Of a DNA stretch of 64,000 nt, positions 41,652 to 50,431 are shown one piece after another. The stretch lies in assembly GCA_965267425.1 (NCBI GenBank), contig OZ253959.1, positions 1,798,001 through 1,862,000 of the forward strand, given 5' to 3'. The notes under the pieces are model-generated. The model was not told where the DNA came from. It searched no databases and was given only the letters and a program-made list of their open reading frames with translations. The stretch's first letter is position 1. The number at the start of each line of letters is the position of its first letter. The position numbers and the translations under genes were made by a program. This stretch comes from G965267425 sp965267425. GTDB taxonomy: Bacteria; Bacteroidota; Bacteroidia; Flavobacteriales_E; Vicingaceae.

Positions 41652-44268
41652 TTTGAATAACCTGACCATAAAATCACAAGAGGTATTGCAGAGTAGCCAG
41701 CAATTGGCAGAAGAAAATGGACATCAATCCATTGAAAATGGTCATTTATTGTTGGCCATGAGAGACATAGATGACACAATTCTCCCTTTGTTTCTGGAAC
41801 ATTCTGGCATTAATGCAAATGCTTTTTACAAGACTATTGAAAGTGTTGTGAATTCTTACCCCAAAGTACAAGGAGGATCCATTTATTTGTCTCAGCAGGC
41901 CAATAAATCAATCCAAAATGCCATGAAAGAGGCAAAAAATAATGGAGATGAATACGTCACTCTTGAACATCTTCTTCTTGGTATTATGGATGGAGGTGAT
42001 GAAGTCTCCAGTGTAATGAAAGATCAAGGAATTACAAAAGATAAATTATACGAATTGATGAAAGATATGAGAAAAGGTGAAAAAGCTACTTCGGCTAGCC
42101 AGGAAGATACGTTTAATGCACTTGGCAAATATGCGATAAACCTAAATCAGCAGGCCAATTCAGGTAAATTAGACCCGGTTATTGGTAGAGATGATGAAAT
42201 CCGAAGAGTGCTGCAAATATTATCGCGAAGAACAAAAAATAATCCTGTTTTGATTGGGGAACCGGGTGTTGGAAAAACTGCTATAGCTGAAGGCATTGCC
42301 CATCGCATCATCAATGAAGATGTACCTGAAAATTTAAAGACCAAACAAATTTTTTCGCTGGATATGGGGGCGTTGATTGCCGGTGCTAAATTCAAAGGGG
42401 AATTCGAAGAACGTTTAAAATCAGTAATCAAAGAAGTAGTTGCAGCGGATGGTGAGTACATATTATTCATTGATGAAATTCACACGCTTGTTGGTGCCGG
42501 TGGCGGCGAAGGTGCTATGGATGCAGCCAATATTTTGAAACCAGCACTGGCCAGAGGTGAATTAAAGGCCATTGGCGCCACCACATTAAAAGAGTATCAA
42601 AAATTCTTTGAAAAAGATAAAGCCTTAGAAAGGCGTTTTCAAAAAGTTCTAATAGATGAGCCTACAACAGAAGATGCCATCGCTATCTTGAGAGGAATAA
42701 AGGACAAATATGAAACACATCATAAGGTTCAAATTCAAGATGATGCAATATTGGCATCTGTTTTTCTGTCACAACGCTACATTACGGAAAGACAACTCCC
42801 AGATAAAGCCATTGACTTAATTGATGAAGCTGCATCTAAATTGAGAATGGAAATCAATTCAAAACCACAACGTTTGGATGAGATTGAACGCAAAATCATG
42901 CATCTGGAAATTGAGCGTGAAGCCATAAAAAAAGACAAGAACACCAAACGCATGGATGAACTGTTGAAGGAATTGGCCAATTTGAGTGAAGAAAGAGATG
43001 AATTACAATTAAAATGGAAGGCCGAGCGCGACGTAGTTGATGGCATTCAAAAAGCCAAGAAAAACATTGAACAATTTAAGCTAGAGGCTGATCAGGCTGA
43101 GCGAAGTGGCGATTATGGAATGGTTGCTGAAATTAGGTATGGTAAAATAAAAGAAGAAGAAACCCAATTGGAACAGCTTAAAAAGCAATTGGTTGATATG
43201 CAGTCCAAATCCAAGTTGATCAAAGAAGAAGTCACCGAAGAAGAAATTGCTGATGTGGTTGCGCGATGGACTGGAATTCCAGTTAATCGCATGTTAGAAA
43301 GTGAAAAAGACAAACTATTGCGTTTGGAGGATGAACTTTCAAAACGAGTGGTAGGTCAACCTGAAGCAGTAGTTGCCATTGCCGATGCCGTTAGAAGAGG
43401 GAAAGCTGGATTACAGGATGAAAAGAAACCCATTGGTTCATTTTTATTCATGGGAACTACCGGTGTAGGTAAAACTGAAATGGCCAAAACCCTGAGTGCA
43501 TTTTTATTCAATGATGAAAATGCAATGACCCGTATTGATATGAGTGAATACTCTGAAAGACACGCGGTATCAAGACTTGTAGGTGCCCCTCCTGGGTATG
43601 TGGGTTATGATGAAAGCGGTCAATTAACAGAAGCCGTAAGACAAAAGCCTTACTCCGTTATTCTATTAGATGAAATTGAAAAAGCTCATCCTGATGTATT
43701 TAACATTCTTCTACAAGTGTTAGATGATGGACGCCTGACGGATAACAAAGGAAGGGTAGTCAATTTCAAGAATACCATAATAATTATGACCTCGAATATT
43801 GGTTCCGACATTATTCAGGAAAATTTTGACGACTATGTTGAAGGCAACAGAGAAATGGTGATAGAAAAATCCAGATTAGAAGTATTGGCTTTATTGAAAA
43901 AGACACTTCGACCTGAATTTCTAAATCGAATTGATGAAACAATCGTGTTCAGTCCTCTTTCAAGAGTGAACGTTCGTGACATTGTTGAACTTCGATTGGA
44001 CGATTTAAATACTGTTCTTGCCAAAAATGACATTCGCTTAACATCTACGAAAGATGCTGTTGACCAAATTGTAGAATCCTCATATGATCCTCAATTTGGT
44101 GCCAGGCCCATTCATCGATTCATACAAAAGAATATATTAAATATGTTGTCGAAAGAGCTCATTGCTGGCAATGTGTCTAACCATTCACAAGTGGTATTGG
44201 ATGTCTTTGATGACAAATTTGTTGTACGAAATCCAATTGAAGGAGAAAAGACAGAAGTGACGGCTTAG
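41644..44268 (+). CDS. clpB: ATP-dependent disaggregase ClpB
   Basis: Hexameric AAA+ chaperone of 874 residues that rescues aggregated proteins with DnaK. It has an N-terminal double Clp-N domain, first AAA domain with Walker A GEPGVGKTAIAEG and Walker B ILFIDEIHTLVGAGG, a long coiled-coil middle domain (about residues 400-525, ClpB-specific), second AAA domain with GTTGVGKTEMAKTL and VILLDEIEKAHPDVFN, and the C-terminal D2-small domain. It is single and complete. Its start may be ATG 41644 or 41647, and lies in a potential hairpin. Confidence 0.98.
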   Translation: MMNLNNLTIKSQEVLQSSQQLAEENGHQSIENGHLLLAMRDIDDTILPLFLEHSGINANAFYKTIESVVNSYPKVQGGSIYLSQQANKSIQNAMKEAKNNGDEYVTLEHLLLGIMDGGDEVSSVMKDQGITKDKLYELMKDMRKGEKATSASQEDTFNALGKYAINLNQQANSGKLDPVIGRDDEIRRVLQILSRRTKNNPVLIGEPGVGKTAIAEGIAHRIINEDVPENLKTKQIFSLDMGALIAGAKFKGEFEERLKSVIKEVVAADGEYILFIDEIHTLVGAGGGEGAMDAANILKPALARGELKAIGATTLKEYQKFFEKDKALERRFQKVLIDEPTTEDAIAILRGIKDKYETHHKVQIQDDAILASVFLSQRYITERQLPDKAIDLIDEAASKLRMEINSKPQRLDEIERKIMHLEIEREAIKKDKNTKRMDELLKELANLSEERDELQLKWKAERDVVDGIQKAKKNIEQFKLEADQAERSGDYGMVAEIRYGKIKEEETQLEQLKKQLVDMQSKSKLIKEEVTEEEIADVVARWTGIPVNRMLESEKDKLLRLEDELSKRVVGQPEAVVAIADAVRRGKAGLQDEKKPIGSFLFMGTTGVGKTEMAKTLSAFLFNDENAMTRIDMSEYSERHAVSRLVGAPPGYVGYDESGQLTEAVRQKPYSVILLDEIEKAHPDVFNILLQVLDDGRLTDNKGRVVNFKNTIIIMTSNIGSDIIQENFDDYVEGNREMVIEKSRLEVLALLKKTLRPEFLNRIDETIVFSPLSRVNVRDIVELRLDDLNTVLAKNDIRLTSTKDAVDQIVESSYDPQFGARPIHRFIQKNILNMLSKELIAGNVSNHSQVVLDVFDDKFVVRNPIEGEKTEVTA

Positions 44269-44330
44269 ACGTCAGCTCTAAGTGATTCGCGTAACTAATA
44301 ATTCAAGAATATCTCTAATGTTTTAGGCTT

Positions 44331-44371
44331 CATAATGAAGGTTCTTTGGTAAAACAAAAACCTTCGTTATG
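44331..44371. repeat. 13-bp hairpin overlapping the start of a tiny ORF
   Basis: CATAATGAAGGTT (44331-44343) pairs with AACCTTCGTTATG (44359-44371) over 13 positions with one G-T pair and a 15-base loop. The right arm ends with the ATG of the 30-codon ORF at 44369. No T-run follows on either strand, so it is not a normal terminator, though it lies between the convergent clpB and MBL genes. Confidence 0.6.
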
Positions 44372-44461
44372 GATGCTTTGAAATACAAATGGGGAATATT
44401 AATCACAGGAATATACTTGGTACTGGTGATCTCCGCCCTAATCATGTTTATCGTACATTAG
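44369..44461 (+). CDS. Candidate 30-aa single-pass membrane peptide
   Basis: A small ORF (ATG 44369, TAG 44459-44461). It encodes MDALKYKWG followed by about 20 hydrophobic residues (ILITGIYLVLVISALIMFIV) and ends in a His. The layout, a short charged N-terminus and one helix, is typical of real bacterial membrane peptides. It lies 100 bases after clpB, on the same strand, and its start is part of a hairpin. Without comparison with relatives, coding status stays open; a stress-linked peptide is only a guess. Confidence 0.4.
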   Translation: MDALKYKWGILITGIYLVLVISALIMFIVH

Positions 44462-44466
44462 AAATC

Positions 44467-45228
44467 TTATAAGTTGATTTCCAATCCGTCGTAGGCCAAA
44501 TGGATGTTGTCAGGCAATTCCTTTTCAACATCTTCGTGTTTTCCCAAATAATGACTCATGTGAATCAAATAACCTGTTTCAGGTTGCAATTCTTGCATCA
44601 TGGCTATCGCTTCATCAAGGGTAAAATGAGAAATGTGATCTGTTCTTCGTAATGCGTTGAGGACTATAATCTTAGATCCCTTTATTTTCTGCTTTTCTTC
44701 CTTATCTATAGTTTTAGCATCTGTGATATAAGTGAAATCCCCTATTCTGAACCCCAAAACCGGTAATTTATAATGCAATACTTCTATTGGCGTTATAGAC
44801 GAACCAAGAACTTTAAATGGTTGATTATCAATGGTGTTTAATTCTATTTCTGGAATGCCAGGGTATTTGTAATCTGAAAAAACGTAATGAAATTCACGTT
44901 TGAGTGCTTCTTGAACCCTCGACGTGGCGTACACCTGCATTTTAGTCTTTTGCTTAAAATTAAATGCCCGAACGTCATCCAATCCAGCTACATGATCTTT
45001 ATGTTCATGTGTAAATAATATGGCATCCAAAGACTGTACGCCGGTTTTGAGCATCTGTTGTCTGAAATCCGGACCAGTATCAATAACCAGATTTTTACCG
45101 TTTATTTCTACCAAAATGGAACAACGCAATCTTTTATCCTTAGGGTCATTGGAAGCACATACTTCGCAATCACAGGCAATTACTGGCACTCCCTGAGAAG
45201 TTCCTGTCCCTAAAAAAGTAACTTTCAT
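44467..45228 (-). CDS. MBL-fold metallohydrolase, PhnP-like
   Basis: A 253-residue soluble metallohydrolase. GTGTSQGVPVIACDCEVC at the N-terminus with its Cys residues (also CASND) resembles the zinc-binding insert of PhnP-type phosphodiesterases; FTHEHKDHVAGLDDVR is the HxHxDH metal motif; HYLGKHEDV and LIHMSH provide later ligands. Members cleave cyclic phosphodiesters or act in octanoyl or lipoate transfer contexts. The substrate is not decided. It lies 3 bases after the cysteine desulfurase gene, at the end of a three-gene minus-strand operon. Confidence 0.88.
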   Translation of the reverse strand: MKVTFLGTGTSQGVPVIACDCEVCASNDPKDKRLRCSILVEINGKNLVIDTGPDFRQQMLKTGVQSLDAILFTHEHKDHVAGLDDVRAFNFKQKTKMQVYATSRVQEALKREFHYVFSDYKYPGIPEIELNTIDNQPFKVLGSSITPIEVLHYKLPVLGFRIGDFTYITDAKTIDKEEKQKIKGSKIIVLNALRRTDHISHFTLDEAIAMMQELQPETGYLIHMSHYLGKHEDVEKELPDNIHLAYDGLEINL

Positions 45229-45231
45229 GAA

Positions 45232-46380
45232 TTAGGACTCAACAGGAATTTGAAACAATTCCCCTATCACCTTAACGGTATAGTCAACTTCTTCCTTGGT
45301 ATTAAAACGGCCAAAAGAAAAACGAATGGCTGGCCCCTCTGTGCTTTTACCAAGAGCATTTAACACATGTGATCCAACATTACTACCTGATGAACAAGCG
45401 CTACCTCCCGATGCGGCAATTCCTTCAATGTCCAAGTTGTACAATAACATTTCATTCATTTCAGAATTCGGGAAATTGACACTCAATACCGTATATAACG
45501 AATCGCCCTTAGGATCTCCATTAAATGACACACCTGGCAAGTTTTCATTGAGCTGATCCATCATGTAGTACTTGAGTTCTTTAATATGATTGGCATGTTC
45601 GTTCAAATGTTCATACGCAATTTCTAAAGCTTTACCTAAAGCTGCAATGCCGTATAAATTCTCGGTACCTGCTCGTTGGTTTCTTTCCTGAGAACCTCCA
45701 ACAATTAAAGGAGATATGTTTAGATCGCCATTGATATAAGCAAATCCCACACCCTTAGGACCATGAAATTTGTGTGCAGAACATGTGGCAAAATCAATGT
45801 TTATATTGGAAAAGTCCATTTCATAATGCCCCATTGTTTGAACGGTATCGGAATGAAACAAGGCACCGTGCGCTTTGCAAAGATTCCCAACAGACGATAA
45901 ATCAATCAAATTTCCAATTTCATTGTTACCATGCATGAGGCATACCAAGGTTTTTGCATCTCCAGTTTTGAGCAGCTCCTCCAAATGATTCATGTCCACA
46001 TAACCATTCTCATCAATTTTCACCATATCTACTTGAACTTCGTGTAAGTCCCTACAATCATCTAATGAATGCAAAACCGCATGGTGTTCAAGTTCTGAAG
46101 AGATGATTCTGCTTACACCTAAATCCTTCACAGCACCTTTAATAATCATATTATCTGCTTCAGTGCCACCACCGGTAAACAGAATTTCTCCCGGCGAGCA
46201 TTTAAAATAAGAAGCAATCTTCTTCCGTGTTTGTTCAATTACACTTCTGGCTTGTCTTCCATAATAATGGACAGAGGAAGGGTTACCATAATTCTCTCGA
46301 ATTAAATCACACATATAATCAGCCACCTCAGGATCAATCTGTGTAGTAGCTGCATTATCAAAATAGATTCTCGAATTCAT
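45232..46380 (-). CDS. Cysteine desulfurase, NifS/IscS type
   Basis: PLP enzyme (382 residues) that releases sulfur from cysteine for Fe-S clusters, lipoate, thiolated tRNA and molybdenum cofactor maturation. It has IYFDNAATTQIDP, TGGGTEADN, the PLP-lysine motif CSAHKFHGPKGVGF and the active-site Cys loop SGGSACSSGSNVGSHVL of the short type. The ATG at 46380 is chosen; a TTG at 46392 would overlap the glmM stop by four bases. Its clients in this window include LipA, MtaB and, through FdhD, the formate dehydrogenase. Confidence 0.95.
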   Translation of the reverse strand: MNSRIYFDNAATTQIDPEVADYMCDLIRENYGNPSSVHYYGRQARSVIEQTRKKIASYFKCSPGEILFTGGGTEADNMIIKGAVKDLGVSRIISSELEHHAVLHSLDDCRDLHEVQVDMVKIDENGYVDMNHLEELLKTGDAKTLVCLMHGNNEIGNLIDLSSVGNLCKAHGALFHSDTVQTMGHYEMDFSNINIDFATCSAHKFHGPKGVGFAYINGDLNISPLIVGGSQERNQRAGTENLYGIAALGKALEIAYEHLNEHANHIKELKYYMMDQLNENLPGVSFNGDPKGDSLYTVLSVNFPNSEMNEMLLYNLDIEGIAASGGSACSSGSNVGSHVLNALGKSTEGPAIRFSFGRFNTKEEVDYTVKVIGELFQIPVES

Positions 46381-46388
46381 GCCTTTCT

Positions 46389-47780
46389 TCAAATTTTAGT
46401 GATTACATCCATTACATCTTCGGCTAGTTTTTGAGCACTGGTCTCATCAGCTGATTCAGCGTAAATCCTGATAATTGGCTCAGTATTCGATTTCCGTAAA
46501 TGTACCCATTCGTTTGGAAAATCAATTTTAACGCCATCCGTAAAATCACATTTTTCATTGGAATATTTCTCAGCTGCAAATTTAAGAATTGCATCAACGT
46601 CTGTTCCATCATGAAGTGTAACTTTATTTTTAACGATGGTATACGGAGGATACGAAGACTTCAAAGCAGACATGGTCACTTTGTTTTCCAATCGAGTAAA
46701 ATGACTCAAAAACAAGGCTATACCCACCAAAGCATCCCTTCCGTAATGTAACTCGGGATATATAATTCCTCCGTTTCCTTCACCTCCAATTACTGCTCCT
46801 ATTTCTTTCATTTTGGCAACCACATTTACTTCACCTACGGCCGATGCTTGATATTCTACACCGTGTTTTTCACAAATATCCCTCAATGCACGAGTGCTTG
46901 ATAAATTTGAAACAGCACCTCCTTTGTTGTGACCAATGATGTAGTCCGCCACCGCAACCAATGTATATTCTTCACCAAACATTTTTCCGTTTTCATCAAT
47001 AAATGCAAGCCTATCAACATCTGGATCAACCACAATTCCAAGATCCGCTCCTTCTTCTTTCACTCTATCACAAACGGTAGTCAAGTTCTCTTCTAACGGT
47101 TCTGGGTTATGCGGAAATACCCCTGTTGGTTCACAATATAATTCAATGACTTCCTTGACACCCAATGCTTTAAGAAGCTTAGGGACAGCAATACCTCCAG
47201 ATGAACATACGCCATCAACAACCACCTTAAGGTTGGCGCGTTCAATATCTTCTTTATGAACTAAGGGCAACTGAAGAATTGACTCTATGTGCTCATCCAG
47301 AAATGCGTTTTCTATTTTTTGAATACTACCCAATTGATCAACTTCCGCATAGCTAAATTCTTCTTTTTCAGCAATGTTCAACACCTCTTCTCCGTCAGAG
47401 CCGGAAATAAACTCACCCTTATGATTTAGTAGTTTTAATGCGTTCCACATACCGGGATTATGACTGGCCGTGAGTATTACTCCGGCATGACACTTAAAAT
47501 GGGGCACGGCCATTTCAACTGTTGGTGTAGTTGATAATCCCAAATCAATTACATCGATTCCCATTCCCACGAAGGTGTTATTCAATAATTGATTCACCAT
47601 TTCACCAGAAATTCTTGCATCTCTACCCACAACAATTTTCAAATTTTCACCTTGAAATTTTTGCTGAACCCACGTTGCAAATGCCGATCCGAACTTTACC
47701 ACATCTAAAGGCGTTAACCCTTCTCCAGGTTTACCTCCTATTGTTCCTCTGATTCCGGAAATCGATTTAATAAGTGTCAT
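46389..47780 (-). CDS. glmM: Phosphoglucosamine mutase
   Basis: Alpha-D-phosphohexomutase of 463 residues. Motifs in order are ISGIRGTIGG, TASHNPGMWNALK (phospho-Ser loop), DPDVDRLAF (Mg2+ loop), GEGNGGIIYPELHYGRDA (sugar-binding loop) and RKSNTEPIIRIYAES (phosphate-binding). This form with the short SHNPGMWN loop is the usual Bacteroidota GlmM, though phosphomannomutase is not excluded. It makes GlcN-1-P for UDP-GlcNAc. The ATG at 47780 is chosen over a TTG at 47786. The gene starts a minus-strand operon with the cysteine desulfurase. Confidence 0.9.
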   Translation of the reverse strand: MTLIKSISGIRGTIGGKPGEGLTPLDVVKFGSAFATWVQQKFQGENLKIVVGRDARISGEMVNQLLNNTFVGMGIDVIDLGLSTTPTVEMAVPHFKCHAGVILTASHNPGMWNALKLLNHKGEFISGSDGEEVLNIAEKEEFSYAEVDQLGSIQKIENAFLDEHIESILQLPLVHKEDIERANLKVVVDGVCSSGGIAVPKLLKALGVKEVIELYCEPTGVFPHNPEPLEENLTTVCDRVKEEGADLGIVVDPDVDRLAFIDENGKMFGEEYTLVAVADYIIGHNKGGAVSNLSSTRALRDICEKHGVEYQASAVGEVNVVAKMKEIGAVIGGEGNGGIIYPELHYGRDALVGIALFLSHFTRLENKVTMSALKSSYPPYTIVKNKVTLHDGTDVDAILKFAAEKYSNEKCDFTDGVKIDFPNEWVHLRKSNTEPIIRIYAESADETSAQKLAEDVMDVITKI

Positions 47781-47794
47781 AATCAAATTCTAAG

Positions 47795-47812
47795 TACCTT
47801 TGTGCAAAGGTA
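47795..47812. promoter_or_regulatory. Palindrome of two opposed -7 boxes upstream of glmM
   Basis: TACCTTTG-TG-CAAAGGTA is a perfect inverted repeat with 8-base arms. Each arm reads TACCTTTG (TAnnTTTG) on its own strand. The minus-strand box lies 24 bases before the glmM ATG at 47780. The plus-strand box points towards the TPR gene but is 130 bases away, and that gene has its own box at 47918. It may be a promoter and operator in one. Confidence 0.45.
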
Positions 47813-47917
47813 AAATCTTAATGTGATATTTTACCTCTTTTGAAGGATTCCTGCAGGCTGTTGATTTCTTTTTTGAAAACTTAATTCGACTAGTGTATCA
47901 AGGTATTTATTTAAAGT

Positions 47918-47925
47918 TACATTTG
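47918..47925 (+). promoter_or_regulatory. -7 promoter box of the TPR-comA operon
   Basis: TACATTTG matches TAnnTTTG and ends 7 bases before the ATG at 47933, again predicting a nearly leaderless mRNA. Confidence 0.55.
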
Positions 47926-47932
47926 AGTAAAG

Positions 47933-49357
47933 ATGGATGACATGAACGATCAATTTGACTTTTCGTCGGATAACTTTGAATCGGGTAAAACCGTGGAGCG
48001 ATTCGAGAAGATGTTAAAAAACAATGAATCTTATTTTTTCGATGTTGAAGAGTTTGAACAAATCATTGACCATTACATAGAGCACAATAAACCCAAAATT
48101 GCCATGAAGGTAATCGAAATGGCAACCAATCAACATCCACGTTCCATTTCCCTGTTAATCTTCAAGTCTAATTTGTTGTTGGCAGTTCACAAACCACATG
48201 AAGCACTTAAGGTGATTCAATCAGTTGAAGCCATTGAACCTGAAAATATTGAGATCTTATTAACCAAGGCAAGCATTTTTAGTCAACTGCGCATGCCTAA
48301 AAAGTCCATAGAAAATTTCCTGAAGGCATTACAACATGCAGAATCTTCAGAAAAAGAAGATATTTTGATAAGTGTCGCGTTTGAATACGAAAACCTCAAC
48401 AAGTACAATGACTCCATAAAGTATTTAAAAAAGGCGTTAAAGCTCAATCCTGAAAATGAGACAGCCCTTTATGAATTGGGATTCTGTTTTGACATGGTAG
48501 ATTTAAATGATGAAGGAATTAATTTTTATTCAAGATTTTTGGATGATTACCCTTATTCTGCTTCTGCCTGGTACAATCTTGGATTACTTTATGGAAAGGA
48601 AGGTCTTTATGAAAAAGCATTAGAGAGTCTGGATTTCGTACTGGCCATAAAAGAAGACTTTACAGCCGTATACTTTAGCAAGGCTAATATTTTTGAAAAG
48701 CTTGGGAAATTCGACGAAGCCATCCTATGTTATAAGGAATCGTTTAATTATGAAAATCCTGATGCTACAGCCTATTTTTACCTGGCCAATTGTTACGAAC
48801 TCAATGAAGAATACGAAAGAGCAATTGCACAATACAAAAACGCCATTAAGAAGGACCCGTTGCACAGCGATTCCTTATTAAACATTGGGTTATTATACAG
48901 TAAAACAGGAAGGTTAACAGAAGGAATTCACTATCTCAAAAAAGCATTGGACATAGAACCAGATAATGCTGAATACTGGTATTCCTTTGGTGAAATACAA
49001 GCAAAGCTGGGGTTTTATGAAGAGGCCGTAATGGCTTTTGAGAAAGTTGTTGAAATTGACAATGACAATGAAATGGTCTGGGGAGACTTAGCCGTTTCAT
49101 ACATGCACCTTGGCGAAAAGAAGAAAGCCACCAATGCCATATTGACAGGTATAAAAAGCGCCCCTGAATTTGCGGAATTCCATTATATATTCGCCGGAAT
49201 TCTGTACAACTTTGGACAATATCAGGAATCACTTGAAAAATTGGAAATTGCTCTTACCTTAGATCCTGAAAGAGTGGAATTATTGTTTGAACTTTTACCG
49301 GAAACAACCAATGACAGCTTGGTTGAAGAACTCATAGAAAAATATAAATCCAAGTAA
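47933..49357 (+). CDS. TPR-repeat protein
   Basis: A 474-residue soluble protein made of about eleven tetratricopeptide repeats from residue 55 to the end; clear ones include YLKKALKLNPENETALYELG, SAWYNLGLLYGKEGLYEKAL and HSDSLLNIGLLYSKTGRLTEG. There is no signal peptide, so it is a cytoplasmic scaffold. The N-terminal 40 residues are acidic. Its stop overlaps the comA start (TAATG). The partner is unknown, but the operon places it with sulfolactate, rhodanese and undecaprenyl-phosphate genes. Confidence 0.88.
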   Translation: MDDMNDQFDFSSDNFESGKTVERFEKMLKNNESYFFDVEEFEQIIDHYIEHNKPKIAMKVIEMATNQHPRSISLLIFKSNLLLAVHKPHEALKVIQSVEAIEPENIEILLTKASIFSQLRMPKKSIENFLKALQHAESSEKEDILISVAFEYENLNKYNDSIKYLKKALKLNPENETALYELGFCFDMVDLNDEGINFYSRFLDDYPYSASAWYNLGLLYGKEGLYEKALESLDFVLAIKEDFTAVYFSKANIFEKLGKFDEAILCYKESFNYENPDATAYFYLANCYELNEEYERAIAQYKNAIKKDPLHSDSLLNIGLLYSKTGRLTEGIHYLKKALDIEPDNAEYWYSFGEIQAKLGFYEEAVMAFEKVVEIDNDNEMVWGDLAVSYMHLGEKKKATNAILTGIKSAPEFAEFHYIFAGILYNFGQYQESLEKLEIALTLDPERVELLFELLPETTNDSLVEELIEKYKSK

Positions 49358-50139
49358 TGAATTTTGACTTACCATTTATTCCCGAACGAACCAAAAAGCC
49401 ACGGGAATCTGGACTTACAATGATGATGGATAAGGGACTGAGTACTCGTCAGGCCGAAAATTTCGTGAATTCCGGTGGAGAATTCACGGATTTGGTCAAG
49501 CTTGGATTTGGTACTTCATACCTTACCAAAGATCTTCAAAAGAAAATTGATATATACCACGAAGCTGGTCTAAAAACATATCTGGGAGGCACGCTGTTTG
49601 AAGCATTTTATGTGAGAGGTAAATACGATGACTATAAGCGGTTATTGAACAAATTAAACATTACCACCACAGAAGTTTCAGATGGTTCAATTGTAATGCC
49701 ACATGATAAAAAATGTGAACTGATTGCCGATCTTGCGAAGGATTTCACCGTTCTATCTGAGGTTGGCTCCAAAGAAGAAGGAATTCTCATCAGTCCAGGA
49801 AAATGGATTTCCATGATGCAAGCTGAACTGGAAGCTGGTTCATGGAAAGTAATTGCAGAGGCCCGTGAAAGTGGCAATGTTGGGATATATCGACCTAATG
49901 GAACTGCACATACTGCGTTAGTCAATCGTATATTGTCAAAAGTTCCCGTAGATAGTATTTTATGGGAATCTCCAAAAAAAGCCCAACAAGTCTGGTTCAT
50001 TAAATTAATTGGAGCCAATGTCAACCTGGGCAACATTGGACACGATGAAGTTATTCCCCTTGAAACATTGAGATTAGGACTTCGAGGTGACACTTTTTTC
50101 CATTTTCTTCCAACCGAAGTAGTAGAACAAAACTCTTAA
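49357..50139 (+). CDS. comA: Phosphosulfolactate synthase (ComA)
   Basis: A 260-residue TIM-barrel enzyme of the ComA family, which adds sulfite to phosphoenolpyruvate to give (R)-2-phospho-3-sulfolactate. Matching stretches are TMMMDKGLSTRQAENFV, VKLGFGTSYLT, KTYLGGTLFEAF, TTEVSDGSIVMP, LSEVGSKEEG and LGNIGHDEVIPLETLRLGL. In methanogens this begins coenzyme M synthesis; in Bacteroidota it may serve sulfonate metabolites or sulfonolipid-related paths. No ComB or ComC is in the window. It is followed after 1 base by a rhodanese gene, which suggests a link between sulfur transfer and this step. Confidence 0.92.
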   Translation: MNFDLPFIPERTKKPRESGLTMMMDKGLSTRQAENFVNSGGEFTDLVKLGFGTSYLTKDLQKKIDIYHEAGLKTYLGGTLFEAFYVRGKYDDYKRLLNKLNITTTEVSDGSIVMPHDKKCELIADLAKDFTVLSEVGSKEEGILISPGKWISMMQAELEAGSWKVIAEARESGNVGIYRPNGTAHTALVNRILSKVPVDSILWESPKKAQQVWFIKLIGANVNLGNIGHDEVIPLETLRLGLRGDTFFHFLPTEVVEQNS

Positions 50140-50140
50140 A

Positions 50141-50431
50141 ATGAATATCATTACGGCTGCAGAATTGAAGCTTAAGCTCAAATCAAATGAACCTGTTCAA
50201 TTAGTTGATGTAAGGGAACCATTTGAACACGAAAATGATCCGATAGGTGGAATCAATATCCCAATGGATCAACTTGCTCATGATGTTTCAAAATTAGACA
50301 CTTCCATCCCTGTTGTATTGTATTGTAATACCGGAAAGCGATCAGGAGCCACTTTGATGGCCATTGAAAAAAAGTGGGGCTTGAATAATTGCCTAAGTCT
50401 GCAAGGTGGAGCTGAAGGATATACAGAATGA
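50141..50431 (+). CDS. Single-domain rhodanese
   Basis: A 96-residue cytoplasmic rhodanese with VQLVDVREPFEHENDPIGG at the start and active-site Cys in VVLYCNTGKRSGATLM. It carries sulfane sulfur as a persulfide and passes it on. Its ATG follows the comA stop by one base and its end overlaps the DUF368 gene in ATGA, so all are made together. It could supply or remove sulfur species related to the sulfite used by ComA (inference). Confidence 0.93.
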   Translation: MNIITAAELKLKLKSNEPVQLVDVREPFEHENDPIGGINIPMDQLAHDVSKLDTSIPVVLYCNTGKRSGATLMAIEKKWGLNNCLSLQGGAEGYTE

